Below, one piece after another: positions 8,619 through 16,902 of a stretch of 48,516 nucleotides of DNA (within the stretch, counting starts at the first letter, position 1; every line of letters begins with the position of its first letter). Location: contig JAVBME010000017.1 of assembly GCA_031552765.1 (NCBI GenBank), positions 1 through 48,516 of the forward strand. The letters are read 5' to 3'. The DNA is from JAVBME01 sp031552765 (lineage in GTDB: Bacteria > Bacillota > Negativicutes > Acidaminococcales > JAISLQ01). The notes under the pieces are model-generated. The model ran no database searches. It worked only from the letters and a program-made list of their open reading frames with translations, and was not told the origin of the DNA. The translations under genes were made by a program, and so were the position numbers.

Positions 8619-9725
8619 ATGCGCATCATTATTTCCGGTGGCGGGACAGGGGGGCATATATACCCCGCACTGGCCATCGCTCAAGAATTTCAGCAAGCTG
8701 TACCAGGCGCCGAGATAATATTTATCGGCACGGAAAAGGGCCTTGAGAATAAGATACTGGCCAATTACGATTACCAGTTCTACCATATAGAAGTGAGCGG
8801 TTTTAGCCGCAAACTAAGTAAAGAAACCCTTGCTTCCGCGCGCAAAGCCTTTAAAGGCTTGCGGCAGGCCGTTACACTGGTCAAGAAAATAAAACCCGAC
8901 CTGGTCATCGGCACCGGGGGCTATGTTTGCGGCCCTGTTGTCCTAGCCGCCGCTCTTTGCGGCATAAAGACCTGTATCCAGGAACAAAACGCCGTACCTG
9001 GTGTGACCAATAAAATATTGGCAAAATTTGCCGACCGTATTTTCCTCGGCAGTCCTGCGGCAGCGGTTTTTTTCAAAAACAGCAAAACCGTCGTCAGCGG
9101 CAATCCTATCCGTCAGGAAATACTAGGCGCCAGCCGGGAGGCGGCCTTTGCATCTTTAGCTTTGGCTCCAGGGAAGATGACCATACTGGTATCCGGCGGC
9201 AGCCGTGGCGCTTTGAGTATAAATAATGCCATGTCCTACGTAAATGGGAAACTTGGCCTACGCGATGACGTTCAGGTAGTGCATATCACCGGCCAGGATA
9301 CATATGCCGCCGTGATGGACGCTCTGCCGGATAGCGCCAAAGAAGCCGACAATATAAAAATAATACCCTATATGGATGATATGGCGGCGGCTTTGGCCGC
9401 AGCAGACCTGGCGGTATTCCGCGCCGGGGCATTGGGCCTGGCCGAACTGGCAGCGTGCGGCATACCGTCTGTTTTGGTGCCTTATCCTTATGCGGCGGAA
9501 AACCATCAGGAACATAACGCGCGGGCTTTTGAAAAAGAAGGCGCTGCTATAGTAGTGCGCGACCGTGAACTGTCAGGTGAAGGGCTGCTGGGCCTTTTAG
9601 AAATACTTTTGGCAGACAAAGAGCGTCTGTCCAATATGGCGGCCTGTGCAAAAATGCTTGGTAAATCTGACGCTGCTCAGGTCATAGTAGAAAATATCTT
9701 GTCATTGTTGGGGCAAAAGCGATAA
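8619..9725 (+). CDS. murG: Lipid II synthase, GlcNAc transferase MurG
   Basis: MurG is a peripheral inner-membrane GT28 glycosyltransferase converting lipid I to lipid II with UDP-GlcNAc. The N-terminus has SGGGTGGHIYPALAIA, the first glycine loop; GTGGYVCGPVVLAA is the second and VSGGSRGALSINNA the third. EQNAVPGVTNKILAKFA and FRAGALGLAELAACGIPSV with PYPYAAENHQEHNA form the sugar-nucleotide site. Length is 368 residues. ATG 8619 has GGAGG at about 8609. The gene lies between murD and murC. Confidence 0.97.
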   Translation: MRIIISGGGTGGHIYPALAIAQEFQQAVPGAEIIFIGTEKGLENKILANYDYQFYHIEVSGFSRKLSKETLASARKAFKGLRQAVTLVKKIKPDLVIGTGGYVCGPVVLAAALCGIKTCIQEQNAVPGVTNKILAKFADRIFLGSPAAAVFFKNSKTVVSGNPIRQEILGASREAAFASLALAPGKMTILVSGGSRGALSINNAMSYVNGKLGLRDDVQVVHITGQDTYAAVMDALPDSAKEADNIKIIPYMDDMAAALAAADLAVFRAGALGLAELAACGIPSVLVPYPYAAENHQEHNARAFEKEGAAIVVRDRELSGEGLLGLLEILLADKERLSNMAACAKMLGKSDAAQVIVENILSLLGQKR

Positions 9726-9749
9726 TACTAACCCAAGGGGGGTTGCGAT

Positions 9750-11126
9750 ATGTTAGAAAACATGAAAAAATTGCATTTTATCGGCATTGGCGGTGTAGGT
9801 ATGAGCGCTATCGCCTATGTTGTACACAAACTTGGCGGACAGGTATCGGGATCAGACGAAAAGAGCAGCCGCCTTACGGAGAATCTTGAGCGCGAAGGCG
9901 TAAAAATATACTACGGGCATGCCCGGGGGCAAATAGGGCAGTGTGACGCGGTAGTTCTTTCGACTGCCATAAATCAGAGCAACCCGGAAGTGGCCGAGGC
10001 CAGGGAACGCGGCATACCTGTGCTGCACCGCTCGGATATTTTAGCCGCGCTCATCAATAGTAACTTTGGCATAGCGGTAGCCGGGGCGCACGGTAAAACC
10101 ACCACTACTTCCATGCTTTCCTGCCTGGCGGTGGCCGCCGGACTTGACCCTACCGTATTGATCGGCGGCGAAGTAGCGGCCTTGGGCGGTAACGCGCGTT
10201 ACGGCAAAAGCGATTACCTTATTGCCGAAGCGGATGAAAGCGACGGCTCTTTCCTAAAATTTTTCCCGCATCTGGCTATTTTGACTAATATTGAAAATGA
10301 CCATATGGATTTTTACCATACCATGGAGCGTATGCACGGGGCTTTTGCCCAGTTTGCCGGGCAACTTGCCGAGGGTGGGGCGCTGATACTTTGTTTTGAC
10401 GATAAAGCTTTGCGGGAGCTGGCTAAAAGCGTAAAACAAAAGGTTATTTCCTATGCCATAGACGACGATGCGGATTATTGCGCGAAAAATGTCCAATACG
10501 ATAAAGACGGTACTTCTTACGACGTTTTTTATAAGGGCGATTTATTGGGACAAATAAGGCTTGCCGTGCCCGGCCGCCATAATGTACTTAATTCTTTGGC
10601 GGTAGTTGCGGCAGGACGCTTTTTAAACTTGGCATTTCCTTCTATCGCCGATGCGCTACAAAGCTTCTCCGGCGCGAAACGGCGGTTTGAAATAAAAGGA
10701 CGCATGAACGGCGCGTTGGTAGTAGACGACTACGCCCACCACCCGACCGAGATAAAAACCACACTGACGGCTGCCCGCCAGACCCGTCCCAACCGTCTTA
10801 TTTGCGCCTTCCAGCCGCACCGCTATACCAGGACACAGTTTTTAAAAGAAGACTTTGGCAAATGCTTTGACGTTTGCGATCTTTTGATACTTACAGACAT
10901 ATACGCGGCCAGTGAACAGCCGATAGCGGGAGTAAACGGGCAGACCCTGGTGGAGGAAGTAAAGCGGCAGACGGGGCAGGAAGCTGTCTATGCGGCGACA
11001 GTCGGCGATGTGGCGGATTACCTGGCCGGCATTGCCCAAGAAGGCGATATGATCGTTACAGTTGGCGCCGGTGATATTTATAAAGCCGGTGAAATGTTGC
11101 TCAATAAGGACAGGGGAAAAAGATAA
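9750..11126 (+). CDS. murC: UDP-MurNAc:L-alanine ligase (MurC)
   Basis: MurC attaches L-alanine to UDP-MurNAc, the first step of stem-peptide synthesis. FIGIGGVGMSAIAYV opens the Rossmann domain, VAGAHGKTTTTSML is the ATP loop, and EADESDGSFLKFFP and NIENDHMDFY contact metal and substrate. DDYAHHPTEIKTTL and FQPHRYTRTQ are in the C-terminal domain. Length, 458 residues, is typical, and there is no fused ddl or murB domain. ATG 9750 follows a GGGGGG site. murB, commonly the next gene, is absent. Confidence 0.96.
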   Translation: MLENMKKLHFIGIGGVGMSAIAYVVHKLGGQVSGSDEKSSRLTENLEREGVKIYYGHARGQIGQCDAVVLSTAINQSNPEVAEARERGIPVLHRSDILAALINSNFGIAVAGAHGKTTTTSMLSCLAVAAGLDPTVLIGGEVAALGGNARYGKSDYLIAEADESDGSFLKFFPHLAILTNIENDHMDFYHTMERMHGAFAQFAGQLAEGGALILCFDDKALRELAKSVKQKVISYAIDDDADYCAKNVQYDKDGTSYDVFYKGDLLGQIRLAVPGRHNVLNSLAVVAAGRFLNLAFPSIADALQSFSGAKRRFEIKGRMNGALVVDDYAHHPTEIKTTLTAARQTRPNRLICAFQPHRYTRTQFLKEDFGKCFDVCDLLILTDIYAASEQPIAGVNGQTLVEEVKRQTGQEAVYAATVGDVADYLAGIAQEGDMIVTVGAGDIYKAGEMLLNKDRGKR

Positions 11127-11210
11127 CGGCAAAGCAGGCAGGTACGTGTTTGGGGGGCTTTTACCACGCTTTTAAAGAAAACGCCTTAAGATATTCTTAG
11201 TCGAGGGAGA

Positions 11211-11987
11211 ATGCAGGTGTCTACTTTTGACCGGATCCAGGAAAAACGCAGTCAAAAAAGGATGCGTTTTTTAAAAAAAATAGCTATATTGTCATTTATA
11301 TGTTCCTCCTTTGTTGCTATATACTTTTTGCTATGCCAGCCGTGGTTTTCCTTTGGCCGGGTATATATCACAGGCGTGCAGCAGATAAGCCGGCAGGATA
11401 TACTTTCTTTGACCGGGCTCAAAGAGCCTGTGAACCTTTTTTTAGTAGACAAGAAAAATATAGAACATATTTTGGCCAATGACCTGAGGATAAAAAAAGC
11501 AGACGTCTATTATGAACTGCCAAATGTTCTTCATATAAATATCACAGAAGAAACGCCGCTGTTTTATGCTAAAAGTAATTACGGTTTTGTCAGTGTGAAT
11601 AATGATTGCGTAGTCATCGGCGCTACCAAAAATATCAAGGATGCGTTAGCGCCCGTTGTTACAGGTATTTCCAGCGGAAACAGTTTTGTCGGCGACAGAC
11701 TGGCCGGTTTGGAAACAAACTTTGCCAAAGATTTTTTGGATGCTTTAGATGCCGGCAGCAGAAGCAAAGTATCGGAGTTAAATATTACCGGCGGCAAAGC
11801 GAAAATATTTGACTTGGCAGGACGCCCTTATATTATTGGCGAAATGTCCGAGGCCGGGAAAAAAGCGGCGGCTTTTTGCGCCATTATAAAAGAGATAACA
11901 GAAAAAAATCTGGCCGTCGAATTTGTAGACTTGTCATATTCCAAACCATATATTAAGATTAAACAACAGCAACCCCAGACTCGTTGA
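11211..11987 (+). CDS. ftsQ: Cell division protein FtsQ/DivIB
   Basis: The 258-residue protein has a basic cytoplasmic N-terminus, one transmembrane segment at about residues 24-43, and an extracytoplasmic POTRA domain. FGRVYITGVQQISRQDIL starts the POTRA, and ADVYYELPNVLHINITEE closes it. A less conserved beta domain follows. FtsQ/DivIB scaffolds FtsL and its partner at the septum. Start ATG 11211 is backed by GAGGGAG. The 84-base gap after murC holds a run of G/T sequence but no convincing promoter. Confidence 0.85.
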   Translation: MQVSTFDRIQEKRSQKRMRFLKKIAILSFICSSFVAIYFLLCQPWFSFGRVYITGVQQISRQDILSLTGLKEPVNLFLVDKKNIEHILANDLRIKKADVYYELPNVLHINITEETPLFYAKSNYGFVSVNNDCVVIGATKNIKDALAPVVTGISSGNSFVGDRLAGLETNFAKDFLDALDAGSRSKVSELNITGGKAKIFDLAGRPYIIGEMSEAGKKAAAFCAIIKEITEKNLAVEFVDLSYSKPYIKIKQQQPQTR

Positions 11988-12007
11988 GTGAAAGAGAGGA
12001 TATTATA

Positions 12008-12706
12008 ATGTTTCCCAACAGGCAGGCAAAATGGGTCGTTACTTTCATCTGTCTAATACTGGGCTTTATGCTTGCCACCCAATTTCGTACAGTGCAGAAT
12101 CTAAAAGCGAACGCACTTCCCTATCAGCGACTGGAAGATCTTACCGAGCAACTCAAACGCACGGAAAAAGAGCGTACAGACCTCCTGGTAGAAATGCAAA
12201 AACTCAGGGAAGAGACCAGCAGCGAAGTCCAAGCCAAAGAACACCAGCAGCTCAACATGTACGCAGGCACATTATCCATGCATGGGCCTGGCGTTTCCGT
12301 TACCATAGACGACAGCAAAGTCACGGCGAAACCGGGTGACAATCCTAATATTTACCTTATTCATGACGATGACCTTTTGAAAGTGATAAACGAATTGAAA
12401 GCCGCCGGCGCTGAAGCCATATCAATAAATGAGCAGCGCCTCATAGCCACGTCTGAAGTGCGTTGCGCCGGACCTACGGTATCTGTCAACAATGTCCGTT
12501 CATCTCCTCCCTATATAATAAAAGCGATAGGCGATCCGCAAAGCCTTGACGCATCACTAAAAATGCGCGGCGGCGTTATAGAAACGCTAAAATTTTGGGG
12601 AATACAAGTGCAGACGAAAAAAGAAACAAAAATAACCGTGCCGGGCTATAAAGGTACTTTCAGGTTTGAATATGCCAAACCGGTAGAAGAAGGTATAAAA
12701 AAATGA
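12008..12706 (+). CDS. DUF881 family membrane-anchored protein
   Basis: The 232 residues include one N-terminal transmembrane helix (WVVTFICLILGFMLATQF), then a coiled coil (LEDLTEQLKRTEKERTDLL). The DUF881 domain follows, with GPGVSVTIDDS, LIHDDDLLKVINELKAAGAEAISINEQRL and SPPYIIKAIGDPQSL. DUF881 proteins sit in Firmicute division clusters between ftsQ and ftsZ. Their function is not established. I start at ATG 12008 behind AGAGAGGA, rather than at the TTG at 11984 that overlaps ftsQ. It overlaps the next gene by ATGA. Confidence 0.85.
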   Translation: MFPNRQAKWVVTFICLILGFMLATQFRTVQNLKANALPYQRLEDLTEQLKRTEKERTDLLVEMQKLREETSSEVQAKEHQQLNMYAGTLSMHGPGVSVTIDDSKVTAKPGDNPNIYLIHDDDLLKVINELKAAGAEAISINEQRLIATSEVRCAGPTVSVNNVRSSPPYIIKAIGDPQSLDASLKMRGGVIETLKFWGIQVQTKKETKITVPGYKGTFRFEYAKPVEEGIKK

Positions 12707-13032
12707 TATATCCTTTTCTTGGTTTACTGGCAGGCATTCTTTTGGGCGGCGTTTTATCCTTCCACGTGCCGCAGGAATACTCGAAATTTATGTCGGTTGC
12801 GTTGATGGCCGGTTTAGACTCGGTATTTGGCGGTATTCGCAGCGCCATGGAAGACAAATATAACAATACGGTATTTATTACAGGTTTTTTTACAAACACC
12901 CTGCTGGCTGTCGGGCTTACCTATATCGGCGAACGTTTGTCGATAGACCTGTACTTTGTCGCCATCTTGACTTTTGGCATGCGCATGTTCCAAAATCTTG
13001 CCATTATTAGGCGGCATTTTTTGAAAAAATAA
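12703..13032 (+). CDS. sbp: Small basic protein, DUF1290 (Sbp)
   Basis: This 109-residue membrane protein has about three hydrophobic segments: residues 4-22, one near 57-75, and one around 82-92. It contains SVALMAGLDSVFGGIRSAMEDKY and FFTNTLLAVGLTYIGERLSIDLYFVA, the conserved blocks of the DUF1290 small basic protein. Homologues lie next to DUF881 and ftsZ in Firmicutes and Actinobacteria. The role is unknown. The start overlaps the DUF881 stop, indicating translational coupling. The C-terminus is basic (RRHFLKK). Confidence 0.88.
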   Translation: MIYPFLGLLAGILLGGVLSFHVPQEYSKFMSVALMAGLDSVFGGIRSAMEDKYNNTVFITGFFTNTLLAVGLTYIGERLSIDLYFVAILTFGMRMFQNLAIIRRHFLKK

Positions 13033-13095
13033 ATTTAGAACATATATATTGTGTTTATTCTCATAGTAATGTACTATATATGTAGTTTAAAAACT

Positions 13096-13124
13096 TTGCA
13101 TTAATTTTATTGCATGTTTACAAT
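13096..13124 (+). promoter_or_regulatory. Candidate promoter for ftsZ
   Basis: TTGCAT (13096-13101) and TACAAT (13119-13124) are separated by 17 bp in the 156-base gap between sbp and ftsZ. The -10 is 5/6; the -35 matches only its first three bases. A dedicated ftsZ promoter is common. Confidence 0.4.
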
Positions 13125-13188
13125 AAATTGCTTTGTTTGGGATTCCCATAGATAGCGGTTGCACATGTGGTTAAGGAGGAAAGGTTTA

Positions 13189-14286
13189 ATGATCGGATTG
13201 GAAATGGAAGACATCAGCACTCTGGCCAAAATAAAAGTAGTTGGGGTAGGTGGTGGCGGCAACAACGCGGTTAACCGCATGATAGCCGCTGGAGTAACTG
13301 GGGTGGATTTTGTTTCAGTAAATACAGACCATCAAGCTCTTATGCTGACCCACGCGCCCAATCGCGTGCAACTTGGAGAAAAACTGACCGGCGGCCGTGG
13401 CGCCGGCGCTAATCCTGATATAGGAGCAAAGGCTGCGGAAGAATCGCGCGAAATTTTGCTCGAAATGCTCAAAGATGCGGAAATGGTCTTTGTCACAGCC
13501 GGTATGGGCGGTGGTACAGGTACAGGAGCCGCTCCGATAGTCGCCGAATGCGCAAGAGAAGTAGGCGCGCTTACTGTAGGCGTGGTCACAAAACCTTTTT
13601 CTTTCGAAGGCAAAAAACGTATGTCGCAGGCCGATAGCGGTATAAACAGGCTTAAAGAAAAAGTAGACACTCTTATTACCATACCCAACGACCGTTTGCT
13701 ACAGGTAATCGACAAGCGCACGCCTATGCTGGAAGCCTTCCGTATTGCCGATGATATATTGCGCCAGGGCGTGCAGGGAATATCCGACCTTATTGCTGTG
13801 CCCGGCTTGATAAACCTTGACTTTGCCGATGTTCGCACTATTATGTCCGACGCTGGTTCCGCCCTTATGGGTATTGGCATAGCCAAGGGCGAAGGCGGCG
13901 CTTTGGCGGCGGCAAAAGCAGCCATAGAAAGCCCGCTGCTGGAAACCTCCATCGACGGCGCGCGCGGAGTATTGCTCAATATAACCGGCGGCAAAAATCT
14001 CAGCATGTTCGACGTCAATGATGCCTCCAAAATCATCACAGATGCGGTCGACAAAGAGGCCAACATCATATTTGGCGCGGTCATTGACGATTCGATGGAT
14101 GAAGAAATACGCGTAACAGTTATTGCCACCTGCTTTGAGCAACGCCCTTTGAAAGGGGCGGTACCGCCCGGCATAACGATAACCCAGCCTAAGGCGCCGG
14201 CTGCGACCAGCACAGATGATTACTTTAAAGATATCCCGCCCTGGCTGGTAAACCGCAGAGAAAAACAGCAACCAGCAGATAATTAA
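13189..14286 (+). CDS. ftsZ: Cell division GTPase FtsZ
   Basis: FtsZ is the tubulin-like GTPase that forms the cytokinetic ring. VVGVGGGGNNAVNRM is the first nucleotide loop, and GGGTGTGAAPIVAE is the tubulin signature. The T7 loop is NLDFADVRTIMSDAGSALMG. A short linker leads to DIPPWLVNRREK at the C-terminus, which corresponds to the conserved tail that binds partners such as FtsA, SepF or ZipA. ATG 13189 follows an AAGGAGGAAAGG site; the in-frame ATG at 13159 precedes that site and is unlikely. Length is 365 residues. No ftsA is next to it. Confidence 0.98.
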   Translation: MIGLEMEDISTLAKIKVVGVGGGGNNAVNRMIAAGVTGVDFVSVNTDHQALMLTHAPNRVQLGEKLTGGRGAGANPDIGAKAAEESREILLEMLKDAEMVFVTAGMGGGTGTGAAPIVAECAREVGALTVGVVTKPFSFEGKKRMSQADSGINRLKEKVDTLITIPNDRLLQVIDKRTPMLEAFRIADDILRQGVQGISDLIAVPGLINLDFADVRTIMSDAGSALMGIGIAKGEGGALAAAKAAIESPLLETSIDGARGVLLNITGGKNLSMFDVNDASKIITDAVDKEANIIFGAVIDDSMDEEIRVTVIATCFEQRPLKGAVPPGITITQPKAPAATSTDDYFKDIPPWLVNRREKQQPADN

Positions 14287-14297
14287 AAACCGTTATC

Positions 14298-14331
14298 AAC
14301 AAACTGCCGGTATTAATACCGGCAGTTTGTT
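14298..14331 (+). terminator. Terminator after ftsZ
   Basis: A perfect 34-base palindrome, AACAAACTGCCGG with its mirror image around TATTAATA, gives a stem of up to about 15 bp. It is not followed by a T-run beyond the stem, but TTTGTT ends the 3' arm. It closes the division cluster and abuts the first NrdR box. Confidence 0.65.
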
Positions 14332-14376
14332 CAATATATAGTGTGAGACAAAAAATACATATACTATATATTGAAA
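14329..14376 (+). promoter_or_regulatory. Tandem NrdR boxes upstream of nrdR-nrdD-nrdG
   Basis: Box 1 is 14329-14344 (GTTCAATATATAGTGT) and box 2 is 14361-14376 (ATACTATATATTGAAA). Both match the published NrdR box consensus ACACWATATATWGTGT through the whole CWATATATWG core. Their centres are 32 bp apart, about three helical turns, as expected for cooperative NrdR binding. Box 2 covers the -35 element of the promoter at 14371-14399, so NrdR would repress its own operon. Confidence 0.85.
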
Positions 14377-14399
14377 AATCTTTTGCAATGTGCGATAAT
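14371..14399 (+). promoter_or_regulatory. Promoter of the nrdR-nrdD-nrdG operon
   Basis: TTGAAA (14371-14376) and GATAAT (14394-14399) are separated by 17 bp, with TGC just before the -10 as an extended element. The -35 is inside the second NrdR box. It lies 54 bases before the nrdR start. Confidence 0.7.
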
Positions 14400-14452
14400 A
14401 AGAACCGGATATAAAGTCGTGCTAAAAATTCTTTATAAGAAGGTGAATTGCA

Positions 14453-14935
14453 TTGAGATGTCCTTTTTGCGCTTATCCTGACAGCAGGGTGGTAGACTCC
14501 AGAGCGATTGAGGAAGCGACGGCTATACGCCGCCGCCGTGAATGCCCTTCCTGTAACAAACGTTTCACTACTTATGAAAAGATGGAAGAAATACCGCTTG
14601 TTGTAGTAAAAAAAGATGGGCGCCGGGAGATATTCGATGCGAAAAAACTTTTTGGCGGGTTGATAAAAGCATTTGAAAAACGTCCTGTTCCAATAGAACG
14701 CATACAGGAACTGGCCGAGAAGATTGAAAGAGAAGTACGCGGTTCCGGTGAGGCGGAAATACCCAGCGAGCGTATTGGCGAGGCGGTTATGCGTTATATA
14801 GCGGAGGTAGACCAAATCGCATATGTACGTTTTGCCTCTGTATACCGGCAGTTTGCCGATGTGAGCAATTTCATGCATGAATTGCAGCATATCATGCAGA
14901 AAAGCACTGCCGACAATGGAAAAGGGGATAAGTAA
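14453..14935 (+). CDS. nrdR: Ribonucleotide reductase repressor NrdR
   Basis: NrdR is an ATP/dATP-sensing repressor of ribonucleotide reductase genes. The zinc ribbon has CPFC at residues 3-6 and CPSC near 31-34 (RRRRECPSCNKRFTTYEK). The ATP-cone follows from about residue 49 (VVKKDGRREIFDAKKL through FASVYRQFADV). The protein is 160 residues. The start is TTG 14453, which yields the standard MRCPFC N-terminus and sits after AGAAGGTG. It is the first gene of the nrd operon and two bases separate it from nrdD. Two NrdR boxes upstream indicate autoregulation. Confidence 0.95.
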   Translation: MRCPFCAYPDSRVVDSRAIEEATAIRRRRECPSCNKRFTTYEKMEEIPLVVVKKDGRREIFDAKKLFGGLIKAFEKRPVPIERIQELAEKIEREVRGSGEAEIPSERIGEAVMRYIAEVDQIAYVRFASVYRQFADVSNFMHELQHIMQKSTADNGKGDK

Positions 14936-14937
14936 CA

Positions 14938-16887
14938 ATGTTTGAGAAAATAGTAAAGCGCGACGGGCGCGAGATGTCGTTTGACGAAAGCAAGATAACG
15001 AATGCCATATTTAAAGCGGCTAATGCGGTCGGCGGCGCCGACAGGCAACTGGCCATGGAGATAACGCTTGATGTTTTGCGCTATTTGAAAAATAAATATA
15101 ACGGCAGTACTTTTGGCGTAGAAGATATCCAGGATGCGGTGGAAAAAATACTTATCGAGCGCGGTCATGCCAAAACAGCCAAAGCGTATATCCTCTACCG
15201 TGCGAAACGCAACAACATACGTAGCGCGCGTTCCGAGCTGATGGACGCCGTCGGCGAGATATTGGTCGAAACAAACCGTGACAATGCCAATATTTCCAAT
15301 TCGCCTTCGGCAAAAATGCTCCAGATAGCCAGCGCCGCCAGCAAAGAATACTACCTTTCCCGGCTCATCCCGGAAAACATCGCCCAGGCCCATAAACGCG
15401 GAGATATCCATATACATGACCTTGATTTTTACGGTAAAACGCTAAACTGCGTCAATATACCTTTAAAAAAGCTTTTACAGGAAGGGTTCAACAACGGGCA
15501 CGGCTACATACGACCGCCGCGCCGGCCGGGATCAGCCACCGCTCTGGCGGCGATCATCCTGCAAAGTTCGCAGAACGACATGTTTGGCGGCCAGTCTTTT
15601 GGCTTTTTTGATTACGATATGGCCGGTTTTATGAAAGAAGCCAGCGAAGAAGAGGCTTTCCAATCTATGGAAGCGCTGGTTTACAATCTTAACAGTATGC
15701 ATTCACGGGCGGGCGCCCAGGTGCCGTTTTCCAGTCTGAACCTGGGCCTTGACATATCGGAAGAAGGCCGCCGGGTAACGCGCAATCTTCTCTTGGCTTA
15801 TGAAAAAGGCTTGGGTCGCGGAGAAAACCCGATTTTCCCGAATATTATCTTTAGAGTAAAACGGGGCGTAAACCTTGAAGAAGGCGACCCGAATTACGAT
15901 CTCTTTAAGCTTGCCATCCGCGTGGCCTCCCAGCGTATGAACCCGACCTTTAGTTTTATGGACACAACATTTAATAAACCTTATGACGGCGAAGTCGCTT
16001 ACATGGGCTGCCGTACGCGCGTAATAGCGGACAGGCACGGCGATGCTATCACTACAGGCCGCGGCAATCTTTCTTTTACCACTATAAACCTGCCCCGCCT
16101 AGCCATGCGAGCTGAGCGCAATATAATGCTTTTTTACCAGTATCTTGATGAGTTGATAAATCTCACTAGCGAGCAGCTATATCACAGGTTTGAGGTTCAA
16201 AGCAGGCTGCGCATGAATGACCTGCCCTTCCTCATGGGCCAGGGCATCTATCTTGACTCGGAAAAACTCGGGCCGGAGGACTGTATTCGTGACGTGATCA
16301 AACATGGCACCTTGACTGTCGGCTTTATCGGACTGGCGGAGACGCTTATTTCACTCACCGGTTTCCATCACGGTGAAAACGAAGATTCGCGCGCATTGGG
16401 CGAAGAGATAGTCGCCTTTATGCGCAATAAGGTAGACAAAATGGCGGAGCGTTATGACCTTAACTACACCCTTATCGCTACGCCGGCCGAGGGTCTGTCC
16501 GGGCGTTTTGTCAATATCGACCGCAAAGAATTCGGCATTATACCGGGGGTTACGGACAAGACCTATTACACAAACTCTTTCCATGTGCCGGTGAGCTATA
16601 AGATAAGCGCGTTTGAAAAAATGAAAATAGAAGGAAAATTTCATGGTTATACCAACGCCGGGCATATAAGTTATGTAGAATTTTCTTCGCCGCCGGTGAA
16701 TAACTTAACAGCAGTAGAAACTTTACTGAAGCATATGCTTGATTGTGACTGCGGTTATGTCGGCATAAATTTCCCGATAGACTACTGCGATAATTGCGGC
16801 TATCTTGGCGTCATAAACCAGGACTACTGCCCGCGGTGTGATTGCAGCCATGTGCGCCGCCGGGAGCGTAAAAACGGTCGCCAATAA
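14938..16887 (+). CDS. nrdD: Class III ribonucleotide reductase NrdD lacking its glycyl-radical domain
   Basis: NrdD reduces ribonucleotides to deoxyribonucleotides under anaerobic conditions. An N-terminal ATP-cone (about residues 3-93) precedes the ten-stranded barrel. Active-site cysteines are Cys171 (in LNCVNIPL) and Cys358 (in MGCRTRV). The C-terminal zinc ribbon has CX2C pairs at 617/620 and 631/634. The protein ends at residue 649 with CDCSHVRRRERKNGRQ. In ordinary NrdD the ribbon is followed by a 'RRxTGYL' glycyl-radical loop and about 25 more residues; these are absent. All three forward frames of the 3' end were checked and none encodes the loop, and nrdG begins 15 bases after the stop. 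The loop is found in the protein at 19577-19852. Thus a two-chain enzyme is inferred. Confidence 0.95.
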   Translation: MFEKIVKRDGREMSFDESKITNAIFKAANAVGGADRQLAMEITLDVLRYLKNKYNGSTFGVEDIQDAVEKILIERGHAKTAKAYILYRAKRNNIRSARSELMDAVGEILVETNRDNANISNSPSAKMLQIASAASKEYYLSRLIPENIAQAHKRGDIHIHDLDFYGKTLNCVNIPLKKLLQEGFNNGHGYIRPPRRPGSATALAAIILQSSQNDMFGGQSFGFFDYDMAGFMKEASEEEAFQSMEALVYNLNSMHSRAGAQVPFSSLNLGLDISEEGRRVTRNLLLAYEKGLGRGENPIFPNIIFRVKRGVNLEEGDPNYDLFKLAIRVASQRMNPTFSFMDTTFNKPYDGEVAYMGCRTRVIADRHGDAITTGRGNLSFTTINLPRLAMRAERNIMLFYQYLDELINLTSEQLYHRFEVQSRLRMNDLPFLMGQGIYLDSEKLGPEDCIRDVIKHGTLTVGFIGLAETLISLTGFHHGENEDSRALGEEIVAFMRNKVDKMAERYDLNYTLIATPAEGLSGRFVNIDRKEFGIIPGVTDKTYYTNSFHVPVSYKISAFEKMKIEGKFHGYTNAGHISYVEFSSPPVNNLTAVETLLKHMLDCDCGYVGINFPIDYCDNCGYLGVINQDYCPRCDCSHVRRRERKNGRQ

Positions 16888-16902
16888 TTTGGGGGAATAA
16901 AA

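Noticed and set aside
13332..14213. Long antisense reading frame (293 residues) inside ftsZ
   Set aside because: It is a shadow of the strongly biased ftsZ codons. The serine/proline-rich product has no family resemblance and no start signal.
14225..14938. Antisense reading frame of 237 residues across nrdR and its promoter
   Set aside because: It runs through the NrdR boxes and the nrdR promoter and has no recognisable domain; the nrdR frame is unambiguous.
16786..16809. CGYLG in the NrdD zinc ribbon as the glycyl-radical site
   Set aside because: E. coli has RRVCGYLG at its radical site, so this was considered. Here the motif lies between the two CX2C pairs, where the ribbon normally has 'CxxCGYxG'. 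The true loop context (RxRRITGYL plus the FNDAKK tail) is in the small protein.
16849..16902. A sequencing frameshift hiding the NrdD loop
   Set aside because: All three forward frames after the last CX2C were read. None encodes TGYL, and only 15 bases remain before nrdG.
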